Shown: positions 19,014-28,558 of the stretch, piece after piece
How the letters are laid out: the number at the start of each line of letters is the position of its first letter
Position numbering within the stretch: position 1 is the first letter of the stretch
Assembly (NCBI RefSeq): GCF_026343955.1
Contig: NZ_JAPKNI010000011.1
Span: 97,052 to 161,051, forward strand
DNA from: Kaistia defluvii
GTDB lineage: Bacteria; Pseudomonadota; Alphaproteobacteria; Rhizobiales; Kaistiaceae
Length of the DNA: 64,000 bases
Reading direction: 5' to 3'
The notes under the pieces: generated by a model
The model's database searches: none
Told to the model about the DNA's origin: nothing
What the model saw: only the letters and a program-made list of their open reading frames with translations
Position numbers and translations under genes: made by a program

Positions 19014-21803
19014 TCAGCCGCCGAACAGGCGGTCGAGCAGATTGCGGCGATGCGGGCGCGCCTGGTAGACGCCGGCCTGGCCATCCTCGCCGACACCGGC
19101 CGGCGGAACCGGCCCGCCGCGCTCGACGCCATAGGACGGATCGCCATCGCGGTAGATGCGGGCGCCGGGTGGCGGCGCCTGATAATCGCCGCCATCGTTC
19201 CAACCGCCATCGGGCGATTCCGGGTCGCTATAGCCGCCATAATCGGGCTGGCTCGCCTGTTGGTCGCGATATTGCGGCGCCGGCTGACCATTGGCCGGAC
19301 CGCGCTGCGGCGGCGGTCCGCTGCCCACGACCTGGCCGTATTCATCGACCAGGCCGCCCTGTTCGGGACCGACATACTGGCCGTTCTGGTAAAGTTCCTG
19401 CGCCGTCTCGGCCGGGTCGCGATAGGCGTAGTTGCCGGGCAGCGCCGCGACGGCGACGCCCTTGTGCGCCTCGGTCATGAAGCGGTTCCAGATCTGCGCC
19501 GGCAGGCTGCCACCGGTCATCCGCTTGGTCGGCTTGGAATCATCGTTTCCGAGCCAGACGCCGGTGGTGAGATTGGCCGTATAGCCGACGAACCACGCAT
19601 CCTTGGAATCATTGGTGGTGCCGGTCTTGCCCGCCGCCTGCCAGCCGGCGATCGCCGCCTTGCGGCCGGTGCCGCGCGCCAGCGTGTCGGTCATCATGCT
19701 GTTCATCATGCCCACATAGAGCGGATCGATGATCTGCGTCGCCTTGACCGAGGGGTGCTCGTACAGCGTCTTGCCGGCGACGTTCTTCACCCGCGTGATG
19801 ACATACGGCTTGGCGCTGTAGCCGCCATTGGCAAACGGCACATAGGCGTCGGTCAGCTCCAGCAGGCTCACTTCCGAGGTGCCGAGCGCGATGGACGGAT
19901 TGGGCTGCAGCGGCGAGGTGATGCCGAGCCGCTCCGCGGTCTTGATGACGCGGTCGGGTCCCACTTCATTGGCAAGCTGCACGGCGACCGTATTGATCGA
20001 GAGCGCCAGGGCGGTCTGCAGCGAGACGGGGCCCTTGTACATCTTCTCGTAGTTCTTCGGCTCCCAATTGCCGATCCGGGTCGGCTCGTCGACGCGGATG
20101 GTTTCCGGCACCATGCCGTATTCGAGCGCCGCGAGGTAGACAAAGGGCTTGAAGGCAGAGCCGGGCTGGCGCTTGGCGTCGACGGCCCGGTTGAACTGGC
20201 TCTGCTTGTAGTCGCGCCCGCCAACCATGGCGCGCACCGCGCCGGTGCCGTCCACCGCGACCAGCGCGCCCTGCGACACGCCGAAGGACTTGCCGCTCTT
20301 GTCGAGCGCCTCGGTCAGCGCCTTGCCGGCCATCTCCTCCAGATGCGGATCGATCGTCGTCTCGACGATCACGTCCTGGTCGAGCGCGCCGACCACTTCC
20401 GGCACCAGATCGGCAACCCAGTCGGCCACGTAGCGGCCGGCCCCGCCCTCGCCCTCCGACTGTGCCTTGATGGTGATCGAAGCGGCCTGCTTGGCCTGCT
20501 CGGCCGTGATGAAGCCGGCTTCTCGCATGGCGCCCAGCACCACGTTGGCGCGCGCATTGGCGGCGGCCGGGTCGGAGGTCGGGGCATAGGTCGACGGCGC
20601 CTTGAGCAGGCCGGCGAGCATCGCGGCCTCCTTCAGCGAGATGTCGCGCGCCGACTTGCCGAAATAGCGCCGCGACGCCGCGTCGACGCCATAGGCGCCG
20701 GCGCCCAGATAGACGCGGTTCAGGTAGGATTCCATGATCTGGGCCTTGGAGTATTTCGTCTCCAGCCAGATCGCCATGATCGCCTCCTGGATCTTGCGAT
20801 CCATGGTGCGTTCGGGCTTCAGGAACAGGTTCTTGGCCAGCTGCTGGGTAACGGTCGAGCCGCCCTGCACGACATAGCCGGACCGGAAATTGACATAGGC
20901 CGCGCGCAGCAGGCCGAGCGGATCGACGCCGAAATGGCTCTGGAAGCGCCGGTCCTCGATCGCCATCACCGCCTGGCTCAGATAGGGCGGCAATTCCTCG
21001 ATGCGCACCGACTCTCCGCCAGTATCGCCGCGATTGGCGATCAGCGTGCCGTCATTGGCCAGCACCTTGATGTTGGGCGGGCGCTTGGGGACCGACCAGT
21101 TGGCGGTCGAGGGCAGTTGCGTCGCATACCAGGCGATGCCGCCGGCCAGCGCGATCGTGCCCCAGAACATCAGGATCACGGTCCACTTGATGCCGCGGCG
21201 GATCCACTTGCCGATGCCGGAACCGCCGGAAGAGCGCTTGCGGCCGCCGGAACGCGCCTTCTTGCGGGCAGGCGCCTTGCTGCGGCGCGATTTGGAGCGT
21301 CGGGAATCGGCCATGGGGTCATCTTCACCGAGATCGATGAATTCCGCATCCTCTATGTCTTCTTCGAAGGGCTCGACCTCGGGCGGGCGCCCGCGCCGGT
21401 CGGCGGCGCCGAGTTCCGGCTCCCGCCGTTCGCGCCCGGGGCGCGGCGCGGCTTCCGGTTCCGGCTCGGGCGCTTCGCGCCGGCGGCCGGAGCGCTCCAG
21501 CGCCAGGCCCGGCTCGCGCCGTTCGGTGGCACCGGCTTTGCGAGAGCCCGGTTCGCTGCGGGCGGGGCCAAAACCGGGCTCCTGTCGTTCCGCGCCAAAT
21601 TCCGGCTCGCCGCGAACGGCGCCGAAGCCCGGCTCGCTGCGCGTCTCGGCGTCGCGTTCGCCCCGCTCCCGCGGCGAACGGGGCGTGAAGCCCCCGGCCG
21701 GACGGTCGTCGGCGCCCAGGCGAATGTCGAATTCGCCTTCATCCGGGTCCTGCGGCTTGTCGAGCACCGGTTCGATCCGTTCGCTCCGCGGCGGTCTCGC
21801 CAT
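19014..21803 (-). CDS. Class A penicillin-binding protein (PBP1A-type) with long disordered cytoplasmic N-terminus
   Basis: Bifunctional peptidoglycan synthase of 929 residues. The cytoplasmic N-terminus (about 200 residues) is Pro/Glu/Arg-rich with repeated EPGFG/EPEFG units. A single membrane anchor lies near residues 207-226. The glycosyltransferase domain has EDRRFQSHFGVD and GGSTVTQQLAKNL. The transpeptidase domain has SAFKPF (SxxK), SIN and KTGTT. A Gln/Pro/Gly/Asp-rich periplasmic tail of about 110 residues ends the protein. The ATG at 21801-21803 is chosen; an in-frame ATG at 21852-21854 would add 17 residues, and neither has a strong ribosome binding site. It polymerises and cross-links the cell wall. 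Confidence 0.93.
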   Translation of the reverse strand: MARPPRSERIEPVLDKPQDPDEGEFDIRLGADDRPAGGFTPRSPRERGERDAETRSEPGFGAVRGEPEFGAERQEPGFGPARSEPGSRKAGATERREPGLALERSGRRREAPEPEPEAAPRPGRERREPELGAADRRGRPPEVEPFEEDIEDAEFIDLGEDDPMADSRRSKSRRSKAPARKKARSGGRKRSSGGSGIGKWIRRGIKWTVILMFWGTIALAGGIAWYATQLPSTANWSVPKRPPNIKVLANDGTLIANRGDTGGESVRIEELPPYLSQAVMAIEDRRFQSHFGVDPLGLLRAAYVNFRSGYVVQGGSTVTQQLAKNLFLKPERTMDRKIQEAIMAIWLETKYSKAQIMESYLNRVYLGAGAYGVDAASRRYFGKSARDISLKEAAMLAGLLKAPSTYAPTSDPAAANARANVVLGAMREAGFITAEQAKQAASITIKAQSEGEGGAGRYVADWVADLVPEVVGALDQDVIVETTIDPHLEEMAGKALTEALDKSGKSFGVSQGALVAVDGTGAVRAMVGGRDYKQSQFNRAVDAKRQPGSAFKPFVYLAALEYGMVPETIRVDEPTRIGNWEPKNYEKMYKGPVSLQTALALSINTVAVQLANEVGPDRVIKTAERLGITSPLQPNPSIALGTSEVSLLELTDAYVPFANGGYSAKPYVITRVKNVAGKTLYEHPSVKATQIIDPLYVGMMNSMMTDTLARGTGRKAAIAGWQAAGKTGTTNDSKDAWFVGYTANLTTGVWLGNDDSKPTKRMTGGSLPAQIWNRFMTEAHKGVAVAALPGNYAYRDPAETAQELYQNGQYVGPEQGGLVDEYGQVVGSGPPPQRGPANGQPAPQYRDQQASQPDYGGYSDPESPDGGWNDGGDYQAPPPGARIYRDGDPSYGVERGGPVPPAGVGEDGQAGVYQARPHRRNLLDRLFGG

Positions 21804-22040
21804 GCCTGTTTCGTCTTCCGATCCAAAGGGTCGATAGGGTGCGCGGGGGCGCATGTTTAGCGGCCCGAATGCTCCATGAATACGGCGATTTCAGGGGAAT
21901 CGGCAGTTGCCAACCGCTGATCGTCGCCGCGGAGCGGCCGGCCGGTCCCGCCGCGGCCGGCCTGTGACCCCCGTAACAGCGCCGGGAACGAAGATGGATA
22001 ATGCTTCGTTAAGCAACGGGGTCGGTCGAAGGAGACGGCA

Positions 22041-22577
22041 ATGGCACGGTTGGCAAGACAGACGGAACAGCAGGCGACGATGCAGATCGCCGCGACTCTG
22101 GCCGCCTCCACGACGCTCGTGCTCTTCCTCGGCAGCAGGACGCCTCTGGAGCCGTCGGCGACGCTGGCGGCGCTGACGCCGATCGCGCTGTGCGCCCTGC
22201 TCTACCTGTCCGGCGCGCTCGCCGCCACCAGCGTCACCAGTCTGTCGCGCCGCCCCATCCTTGGCGTCGCCGCGCTGACCGGCTTCGCGCCGTTCGGCCC
22301 GCTGCTGCCGCCCTCCGAGGACTGGGCGCTGTACGCCGCCTTTGCCATTTTCGGCCTGCTCACCGCCGGCAGCCTGCGCGCCGTCGTCGCCGCCTTCGCC
22401 CGCGAGCGGCTCGGGAGCCTGTGCGGCGCATGCGGGCTCGGCCTGATCGCCGCCATCGCGGCGACCGCCGGCATGGCCGACGGCCCGCTGATGCAGATGG
22501 TCCTCGCGCTGACCGGCATCACGGCCTTGCTCGCCGTCGCCACCGTCGTCGCCACCAGCCCGGCCAAGGTCCGCTGA
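22041..22577 (+). CDS. Hypothetical inner-membrane protein
   Basis: A 178-residue, strongly hydrophobic protein with about five membrane segments (for example residues 16-32, 43-66, 76-88, 100-118 and 128-170) and a short charged N-terminus. I recognise no family motif. GGAGACGGCA is directly upstream of the ATG at 22041. It is divergent from the PBP gene and 93 bases upstream of polA on the same strand, so it could share a transcript with polA. Confidence 0.78.
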   Translation: MARLARQTEQQATMQIAATLAASTTLVLFLGSRTPLEPSATLAALTPIALCALLYLSGALAATSVTSLSRRPILGVAALTGFAPFGPLLPPSEDWALYAAFAIFGLLTAGSLRAVVAAFARERLGSLCGACGLGLIAAIAATAGMADGPLMQMVLALTGITALLAVATVVATSPAKVR

Positions 22578-22670
22578 CCCCGTTGCCGCCGACAGTCCGA
22601 TGGCAACAGAAGCGTTGTCATCGTGTCGCCGGCTGTAGCCAAACCGGATGCTCGCGGGCATAGTCCGCGC

Positions 22671-25625
22671 ATGTCAGACACGCTCGCTTCCGCCATCGTT
22701 TCCCGCCCCGTCCAGAAGGGCGATCACGTCTTTCTGGTCGATGGATCGTCCTATATTTTCCGCGCCTACCATGCGCTGCCGCCCTTGACGCGCAAATCCG
22801 ACGGCCTGCCCGTCGGCGCCGTCGCCGGCTTCTGCAACATGCTGTGGCGGCTGCTCAAGGAAGCGAACGAGGCCGGCGTCAAGCCGACCCATCTGGCGGT
22901 CATCTTCGACCATTCCGCCACCACCTTCCGCAATGCGCTCTACGACAAGTACAAGGCGCAGCGCCCCGAGCCGCCCGAAGACCTGCGGCCGCAGTTCGGG
23001 CTGATCCGCCAGGCGGTCGGCGCCTTCAACGTTCCGTCGATCGAGATGGAGGGTTTCGAGGCCGACGATCTCATCGCCACCTACACCAGGCAGGCGGTGG
23101 CCGCCGGCGCCGACGTCACCATCGTCGCCTCCGACAAGGACCTGATGCAGCTGATCGAGCCGGGCGTGATCATGCTCGACACGATGAAGGGCAAGACGAT
23201 CGGCCGCGACGAGGTGATCGAGAAATTCGGCGTGCCCCCCGAGAAGGTCGTCGACGTGCAGGCGCTGGCCGGCGATTCCGTCGACAACATTCCCGGCGTC
23301 CCCGGCATCGGCGTCAAGACGGCGGCGCAGCTGATCGAGACCTATGGCGATCTGGAAACGCTTCTGCAGCGGGCCGAGGAGATCAAGCAGCCGAAGCGCC
23401 GCGAGGCGCTGATCGCCCATGCCGAGATGGCGCGGATCTCGATGCAGCTGGTGACGCTGGACCGCGACGTACCGCTCAACGAGCCGATCGACCGGCTCGG
23501 CGTGCGGCCGATCATCGGCGAGCAGCTGATCGCCTTCCTCAAGGCGATGGAATTCACGACGCTGACCGGCCGCGTCGCCGCTGCCACCGGCGTCGAATCC
23601 GGCGCCGTCGAAGCGGATGGCACACTGACGGCCAGGGCCCGCGAGGCGGGCCGCGCCGCGACCGCCGCCTCGCTGTTCGGGGCCCAGGCCGCGCCGCAGC
23701 CGGGCCTCGAGGACATTGGCGGGCTGACGCCCTCCAGCCTCTCGGCCACCCGGGCCAGCGCCATCAAGGCGATCCCCTTCTCGCATTCCGGCTATGAGAC
23801 GGTGCGCACGGAGGACAGCCTCCGGGCCTGGATCGCCCGCGCCACCGAACTCGGCGTCGTCGCCGTCGACACAGAGACCACCTCGCTCGACCCGATGCAG
23901 GCCGAGCTGGTGGGCATATCGCTCGCCGTGGCGCCGAACGAGGCCTGCTATATCCCGCTCGCGCATCGCGGCGAGGGCGACGGCCTGTTCACGGAAGGGC
24001 TCCTGCCCGACCAGCTCGATATCCGCGTGGCGATTGCGCTGCTGAAGCCGATGCTGGAAGACCGCGCCGTGCTCAAGGTGGCGCAGAATCTCAAATATGA
24101 CTGGCTGATGCTCGCCCGCCACGGCATCGAGACGGCGCCTTTCGACGACACCATGCTGATCTCCTATGTGCTCGACGCCGGTCGCGGCACGCATGGCATG
24201 GATCCGCTGTCGGAGAAGTGGCTTGGCCACAAGCCGATCTCGTTCGACGACGTCACCGGCAAGGGCAAGGCGCGCATCACCTTCGACCGCGTGCCGATCG
24301 AGCGCGCCAGCGAATACGCCGCCGAGGATGCCGACGTCACGCTGCGGCTCTGGCAGGTGCTGAAGCCGCGCCTCGCCGCCGAGGGCATGTCGACCGTCTA
24401 CGAGACGCTGGAGCGGCCGATGATTCCGGTGCTGGCCTCGATGGAGCGGCGCGGCATCTCGATCGACCGCGCCATCCTCTCCCGGCTCTCCGGCGAATTC
24501 GCCCAGAGGGCGGGCGCGCTGGAAGCCGAGATCCAGGAAATCGCCGGCCAGCCCTTCAATGTCGGCTCGCCGAAGCAACTCGGCGACATCCTGTTCGGCG
24601 TGATGGGCATGCCCGGCGGCACCCGCACCGCGACCGGCGCCTGGGCGACAGGCGCCAGCATCCTGGAGGACCTTGCGGAACAGGGCTTTGAGTTGCCGCA
24701 GAAGATCCTCGACTGGCGCCAGCTCTCGAAACTGCGCTCGACCTATACCGACGCGCTGCCGGGCTATGTCCATCCCGAGACCCGGCGGGTCCACACCTCC
24801 TACGCGCTCGCCGCCACGACGACGGGCCGCCTGTCCTCGTCCGAGCCGAACCTGCAGAACATCCCGGTCCGCACCGAGGCGGGGCGCAAGATCCGCGCCG
24901 CCTTCATCGCCGATCCCGGTTTCAAGCTGGTCTCGGCCGACTATTCGCAGATCGAGCTGCGGCTGCTCGCCGAGATCGCCGACATCCCGCAGCTGAAGAC
25001 GGCCTTCTCGGAAGGCATCGACATTCACGCGCTCACCGCGTCGGAGATGTTCGGCGTGCCGGTCGAAGGCATGCCTTCGGAAGTGCGTCGCCGCGCCAAG
25101 GCGATCAATTTCGGCATCATCTACGGCATTTCGGCCTTCGGCCTCGCCAACCAGCTGTCGATCGCCCGCGAGGAGGCCGGCGCCTATATCAAGCGCTATT
25201 TCGAGCGCTTCCCGGGCATCCGCGACTACATGGAAGAGACCAAGCGGATCTGCCGCGACCTCGGCTATGTCACGACGCTGTTCGGCCGCCGCTGCCACTA
25301 TCCCGAGATCGCCTCGAAGAACGCCTCGATCCGTGCCTTCAACGAACGCGCCGCCATCAACGCCCGCTTGCAGGGCACGGCGGCCGACATCATCCGCCGC
25401 GCCATGGTCCGCGTCGAGCCGGCGCTGGAGGAAGCGGGCCTCAACGCGCGCATGCTGCTGCAGGTGCATGACGAACTGATCTTCGAGGTGCCGGAGGCGG
25501 AGGTGGAGCCGACACTGGCGCTGGTCACCCGCGTCATGGAGAACGCGCCCACGCCGGCCGTGGCGCTCAGCGTGCCGCTCAATGTCGACGCGCGCGCCGC
25601 CGACAACTGGGACGAGGCGCACTGA
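22671..25625 (+). CDS. polA: DNA polymerase I
   Basis: A 984-residue polymerase for Okazaki fragment processing and repair. The 5'-3' exonuclease domain (residues 1 to about 290) has FEADDLIATY and GDSVDNIPGVPGIG. The 3'-5' exonuclease domain keeps its metal ligands (VDTETTSLDP near residue 400), so proofreading should be active. The polymerase domain (about 600-984) has motif A DYSQIELRLLAEI near 757, motif B RRRAKAINFGIIYGISAFG and motif C QVHDELIFEVP near 931. The ATG at 22671 is chosen; an in-frame GTG at 22623 would add 16 residues. It ends before a bidirectional terminator. Confidence 0.96.
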   Translation: MSDTLASAIVSRPVQKGDHVFLVDGSSYIFRAYHALPPLTRKSDGLPVGAVAGFCNMLWRLLKEANEAGVKPTHLAVIFDHSATTFRNALYDKYKAQRPEPPEDLRPQFGLIRQAVGAFNVPSIEMEGFEADDLIATYTRQAVAAGADVTIVASDKDLMQLIEPGVIMLDTMKGKTIGRDEVIEKFGVPPEKVVDVQALAGDSVDNIPGVPGIGVKTAAQLIETYGDLETLLQRAEEIKQPKRREALIAHAEMARISMQLVTLDRDVPLNEPIDRLGVRPIIGEQLIAFLKAMEFTTLTGRVAAATGVESGAVEADGTLTARAREAGRAATAASLFGAQAAPQPGLEDIGGLTPSSLSATRASAIKAIPFSHSGYETVRTEDSLRAWIARATELGVVAVDTETTSLDPMQAELVGISLAVAPNEACYIPLAHRGEGDGLFTEGLLPDQLDIRVAIALLKPMLEDRAVLKVAQNLKYDWLMLARHGIETAPFDDTMLISYVLDAGRGTHGMDPLSEKWLGHKPISFDDVTGKGKARITFDRVPIERASEYAAEDADVTLRLWQVLKPRLAAEGMSTVYETLERPMIPVLASMERRGISIDRAILSRLSGEFAQRAGALEAEIQEIAGQPFNVGSPKQLGDILFGVMGMPGGTRTATGAWATGASILEDLAEQGFELPQKILDWRQLSKLRSTYTDALPGYVHPETRRVHTSYALAATTTGRLSSSEPNLQNIPVRTEAGRKIRAAFIADPGFKLVSADYSQIELRLLAEIADIPQLKTAFSEGIDIHALTASEMFGVPVEGMPSEVRRRAKAINFGIIYGISAFGLANQLSIAREEAGAYIKRYFERFPGIRDYMEETKRICRDLGYVTTLFGRRCHYPEIASKNASIRAFNERAAINARLQGTAADIIRRAMVRVEPALEEAGLNARMLLQVHDELIFEVPEAEVEPTLALVTRVMENAPTPAVALSVPLNVDARAADNWDEAH

Positions 25626-25655
25626 GCAGCGTCCGCGCCGATCCTGAAACAAGGA

Positions 25656-25680
25656 GGGCGCGGCCTGACCGGCCGCGCCC
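25656..25680. terminator. Bidirectional hairpin between polA and the heme monooxygenase gene
   Basis: GGGCGCGGCC and GGCCGCGCCC form a perfect 10-bp stem with a 5-base loop, placed between the convergent stops at 25625 (+) and 25710 (-). Confidence 0.75.
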
Positions 25681-25709
25681 CAAGATCCTGCCTCGCCGGC
25701 AGCGTCGGA

Positions 25710-26021
25710 TCAGATGACGCCTTCGACCGACTGGAAGCCTTCGAAATTCGGGTGGCCGAGGAACATCGGCTTGCGGTCGCCGGCGCCCTTGTGGGAATCG
25801 CGGAACTGCTGCGACTTGGTCCAGGCGACGAAATGCTCTTCGCTCTGCCAGACCGTGTGCGACGAATAGAGGGTGTGATCCTCGGCGGTCGCGCCCTTCA
25901 GCAGGTTGAAGGAGATGTAGCCTTCGAGCTCGTGCAGGTTGCGCGGGCGCGTGCGCCAGACTTCCTCGAACTCGGCTTCCATGCCCTTGATGACTTTGAA
26001 GCGGTTCATGGCGATGTACAT
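25710..26021 (-). CDS. IsdG-type heme-degrading monooxygenase (HmuQ-like)
   Basis: A 103-residue antibiotic-biosynthesis-monooxygenase fold protein predicted to open heme and release iron in the cytoplasm. The IsdG catalytic residues fall at nearly the same positions as in Staphylococcus IsdG: Asn6 (IAMNRF), Trp67 (FVAW) and His77 (FRDSHKG). The C-terminal GHPNFEGFQSVEGV segment is typical of the HmuQ/HmuD group of rhizobia. GGAAGAACG precedes the ATG at 26019-26021. It lies directly downstream of the TonB-dependent heme receptor on the same strand, which supports the function. Iron-responsive control is inferred from this context. Confidence 0.88.
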   Translation of the reverse strand: MYIAMNRFKVIKGMEAEFEEVWRTRPRNLHELEGYISFNLLKGATAEDHTLYSSHTVWQSEEHFVAWTKSQQFRDSHKGAGDRKPMFLGHPNFEGFQSVEGVI

Positions 26022-26172
26022 GATCGTTCTTCCGTTTGCGTGCCGATGAGGTGCGTGTAGGGGTGATTCTTCAAGATAGGCAAAAAATGAGGAGGGACGA
26101 CCGTTTCCGGCCTTCCCCCCTCGCGCCTGCCCGTCGTCACCACACCGCCGGGCAGGCGGTCTCAAAGCCGGC

Positions 26173-28308
26173 TCAGAACTGCATCTTCGCCGTCAGGAGG
26201 AAGGTGCGACCGCGACCCGTGTCCATTGCCGGAGCGCTGGCGATGTTGGACAGGGCGGGCGTGTAGGCCTTGTCGAACAGATTCGTGATATTGGCCGAGA
26301 GGTCGAGGCCGTTGTCGAACTTGTAGTTGGCGAAGGCATCGACCAGCGTATAGGCGGCCCAGTCGGCCTGCGGACCGAACAGGGCTTCGCCGCCCTGCGT
26401 CTCGCCGACATAGTTGACTCGCCCGCCGATCGTCAGGCGCTGCTCGAGGAAGCGCGCGCCGCCGGTCAGCGTGAAGACGTTGTCGGGCATGTAGCTGGAG
26501 GCGCCGAGCCCGTTGGTCTGCGAGGGCAAGTCGGTATTCGTGTAGGTGTAGGCGATGCTGCCGAACGCGAAACCCGCATCATAGGCGGTCTCCAGTTCGA
26601 AGCCCTGGACCGTCGACGTCCCTGGATTGTTGACGAACATCACTGAACCGCCCTGGCCAAGTCCGGCGGTGATGTAGTTTTCGATGTTCTGGTAGAAGTA
26701 GTTGGCCTTGATGCGGAAGATGTCGCCCTCGGTCAGCAGCCCGTTCTTGCGGATATTGGCGCCGACTTCCCAGCCCTTCAGGATCTCGGGATCCAGGAAC
26801 GGGTTGGGGCCCATGCCGATGCCGCCACCGGGATGCGAGCCACCCAGCATCGTCTCGTTGATGGTCGGGGCGCGGAACGTCTCGGCATAGGTCACATAGG
26901 GCTGGAGCCACTCATAAGGATTGAGGGCCACGGTGAGGCGCGGATTGACGCGACCTTCCGACTGGTCGAGCTCGTTATTGCCCGCCGGCAGTCCGGCGCC
27001 ATTGCCAGGCTGCGCCACAAAGGCGCCGTCGAGCGTGTAGAAATCGTAGCGCAGGCCTGCGATTACATCGACGATGTTGTAGCTGAACGTCGTTTCCGAG
27101 AAGACGCCGCCAATTCCGCTCTTGCCGCTCGGATTGACGCCACCCCCGATGGTGGGGTTGACCGTGTTGTAGGTGTCGACCGTGTCGTGGAAATACTCGA
27201 AGCCGTAAATCGCGCTGGCGCGAACGGCGCCGAGGTCAAAATTCGACGTGTTGGAGATGTCGAACCCGATGCCTTGATCATCGATGTGACGGCCGGCATA
27301 GGAGCCCGTCGTGATCGGGCTGTCATAGTCCATCTTGACGTCGCTGTAGTACAGGTGCGCCCGGACGTTGACGAGTTCGCTATCGGGATCCCAGTTGACG
27401 CCTGCCGAGTAGGTGTTCGACTTGACGTTCTGATTGTAGCTGTTGGCCGAAAAATCATTGTCGTAGAGGACGGCGCCGAGATTGACCGTCAGGTCGTCGG
27501 TCGGCTTGAACTCGCCCTTGACCAGGCCGGAAAGCAGGTTCTGACCGGTATAGGGCACCGTGATGCCGTCGCCATTCTGGTAGTCGCCGGGATTGCTGTA
27601 GCTGATCGCACCGGCGATGGCCGCGCCGCCGCCGGTCGAGCGCAGCGCGCCGGCCGCCATTTCGGAGAAGCCGACGTCGTTGCTGCCCCAGGTGAGCGTC
27701 GCCAGCGCACCCCAGTTCTTGCCGTCCTTCAGGATATCGTCGATGCCGATGGTGCGCATATTGGCGGTACCGGCCAGCGCGCCAGCGCCGCCCGCGGTCG
27801 ACACCGCGCCGCGCTGCACGTCAACACCGGCGACCAGCGCCGGGTCGACATAGACGAAGCCCTGCGCCTCGTGGCCGGTGAAGCGGAAGTTCTGCCGGAC
27901 ACCGTCGATCATGGCGTTGACGCGGCCCGACCCTTCGAAGCCCCGGATGTTCACCGACAGGCCGGGGTTCTGGATGCTGTCGCGCGAGAACGTGCCGGGC
28001 ATGGCGCGGAGCACATTGCCGATATTGCGCTGGCCGAACAGCTGGATCTCGTCCTCGCCGGCCGTGCTGATCGGCGCCGGGGTCGTGAACGGGTTCTTCC
28101 AGCCGTCCCGGTCGCTCGTCACGACGATCGGCGCCAGGAAGGCGGTCTCGCCCTTGGCGGCCTTCTTCTTCAGCTCCTCGTCGGTTTCCGTGCGATCGGC
28201 GGCCGGCGCCGGGGCGGTCTGCGCCCTGGCGGCGGTGGCCGCGAATGTAGCGAGGAGGGCTGCGGCCGTACCAGCCATCAGCCAAGTCTTGTGTCGAGCA
28301 ACACGCAT
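26173..28308 (-). CDS. hmuR: TonB-dependent heme receptor (HmuR/BhuR-type)
   Basis: Outer-membrane heme receptor of 711 residues. A signal peptide covers residues 1-29 (WLMAGTAAALLATFAATAARA). A TonB box-like IVVT follows, then a plug with NIGNVLRAMPG, NIRGFEGSGRVNAMIDGVRQ and the heme-receptor pattern GGAGALAGTANM. The barrel contains the heme/hemoglobin receptor motif FRAPTINE and a downstream NPFLDPE counterpart of NPNL, and it ends in Phe (TAKMQF). The ATG at 28306-28308 starts the signal peptide; upstream in-frame codons encode no signal. It is divergent from hemP-hmuTUV across a region holding a 17-bp palindrome. exbB, exbD and tonB are not in the window. Confidence 0.92.
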   Translation of the reverse strand: MRVARHKTWLMAGTAAALLATFAATAARAQTAPAPAADRTETDEELKKKAAKGETAFLAPIVVTSDRDGWKNPFTTPAPISTAGEDEIQLFGQRNIGNVLRAMPGTFSRDSIQNPGLSVNIRGFEGSGRVNAMIDGVRQNFRFTGHEAQGFVYVDPALVAGVDVQRGAVSTAGGAGALAGTANMRTIGIDDILKDGKNWGALATLTWGSNDVGFSEMAAGALRSTGGGAAIAGAISYSNPGDYQNGDGITVPYTGQNLLSGLVKGEFKPTDDLTVNLGAVLYDNDFSANSYNQNVKSNTYSAGVNWDPDSELVNVRAHLYYSDVKMDYDSPITTGSYAGRHIDDQGIGFDISNTSNFDLGAVRASAIYGFEYFHDTVDTYNTVNPTIGGGVNPSGKSGIGGVFSETTFSYNIVDVIAGLRYDFYTLDGAFVAQPGNGAGLPAGNNELDQSEGRVNPRLTVALNPYEWLQPYVTYAETFRAPTINETMLGGSHPGGGIGMGPNPFLDPEILKGWEVGANIRKNGLLTEGDIFRIKANYFYQNIENYITAGLGQGGSVMFVNNPGTSTVQGFELETAYDAGFAFGSIAYTYTNTDLPSQTNGLGASSYMPDNVFTLTGGARFLEQRLTIGGRVNYVGETQGGEALFGPQADWAAYTLVDAFANYKFDNGLDLSANITNLFDKAYTPALSNIASAPAMDTGRGRTFLLTAKMQF

Positions 28309-28490
28309 GCGAGCCCCATAGGCATTGGTTTGAATGGGCCTGGCTGGCTGTCCGGGCGCGCATGGCGGCGGCACTGGCGTGCTTGGCAATCTGCCGTTCT
28401 CCGTGGCTCCCCCGAGCGCATCGAAACCGGCATCGACGATCTTTCACTTGCGGAGATACGAAAAGGTGAGTACGTCAGTCAACTAAATTG

Positions 28491-28507
28491 TTGCGAATTA
28501 TTCGCAA
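28491..28507. promoter_or_regulatory. 17-bp perfect palindrome, candidate iron-responsive operator
   Basis: TTGCGAATTATTCGCAA is a perfect 8-1-8 palindrome in the divergent region between hmuR and hemP, ending 52 bases before the hemP ATG. The TGCGAAT-N-ATTCGCA core has the 7-1-7 form of Fur boxes. Read as 7-3-7 it also has the layout of the rhizobial Irr element. Which regulator binds is inference. The surrounding sequence is unusually AT-rich for this window. Confidence 0.65.
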
Positions 28508-28558
28508 GTTTAGAACAACTCAAAATTGCCGCCACCCAGGCAATCCGGTGGAGCTGAC

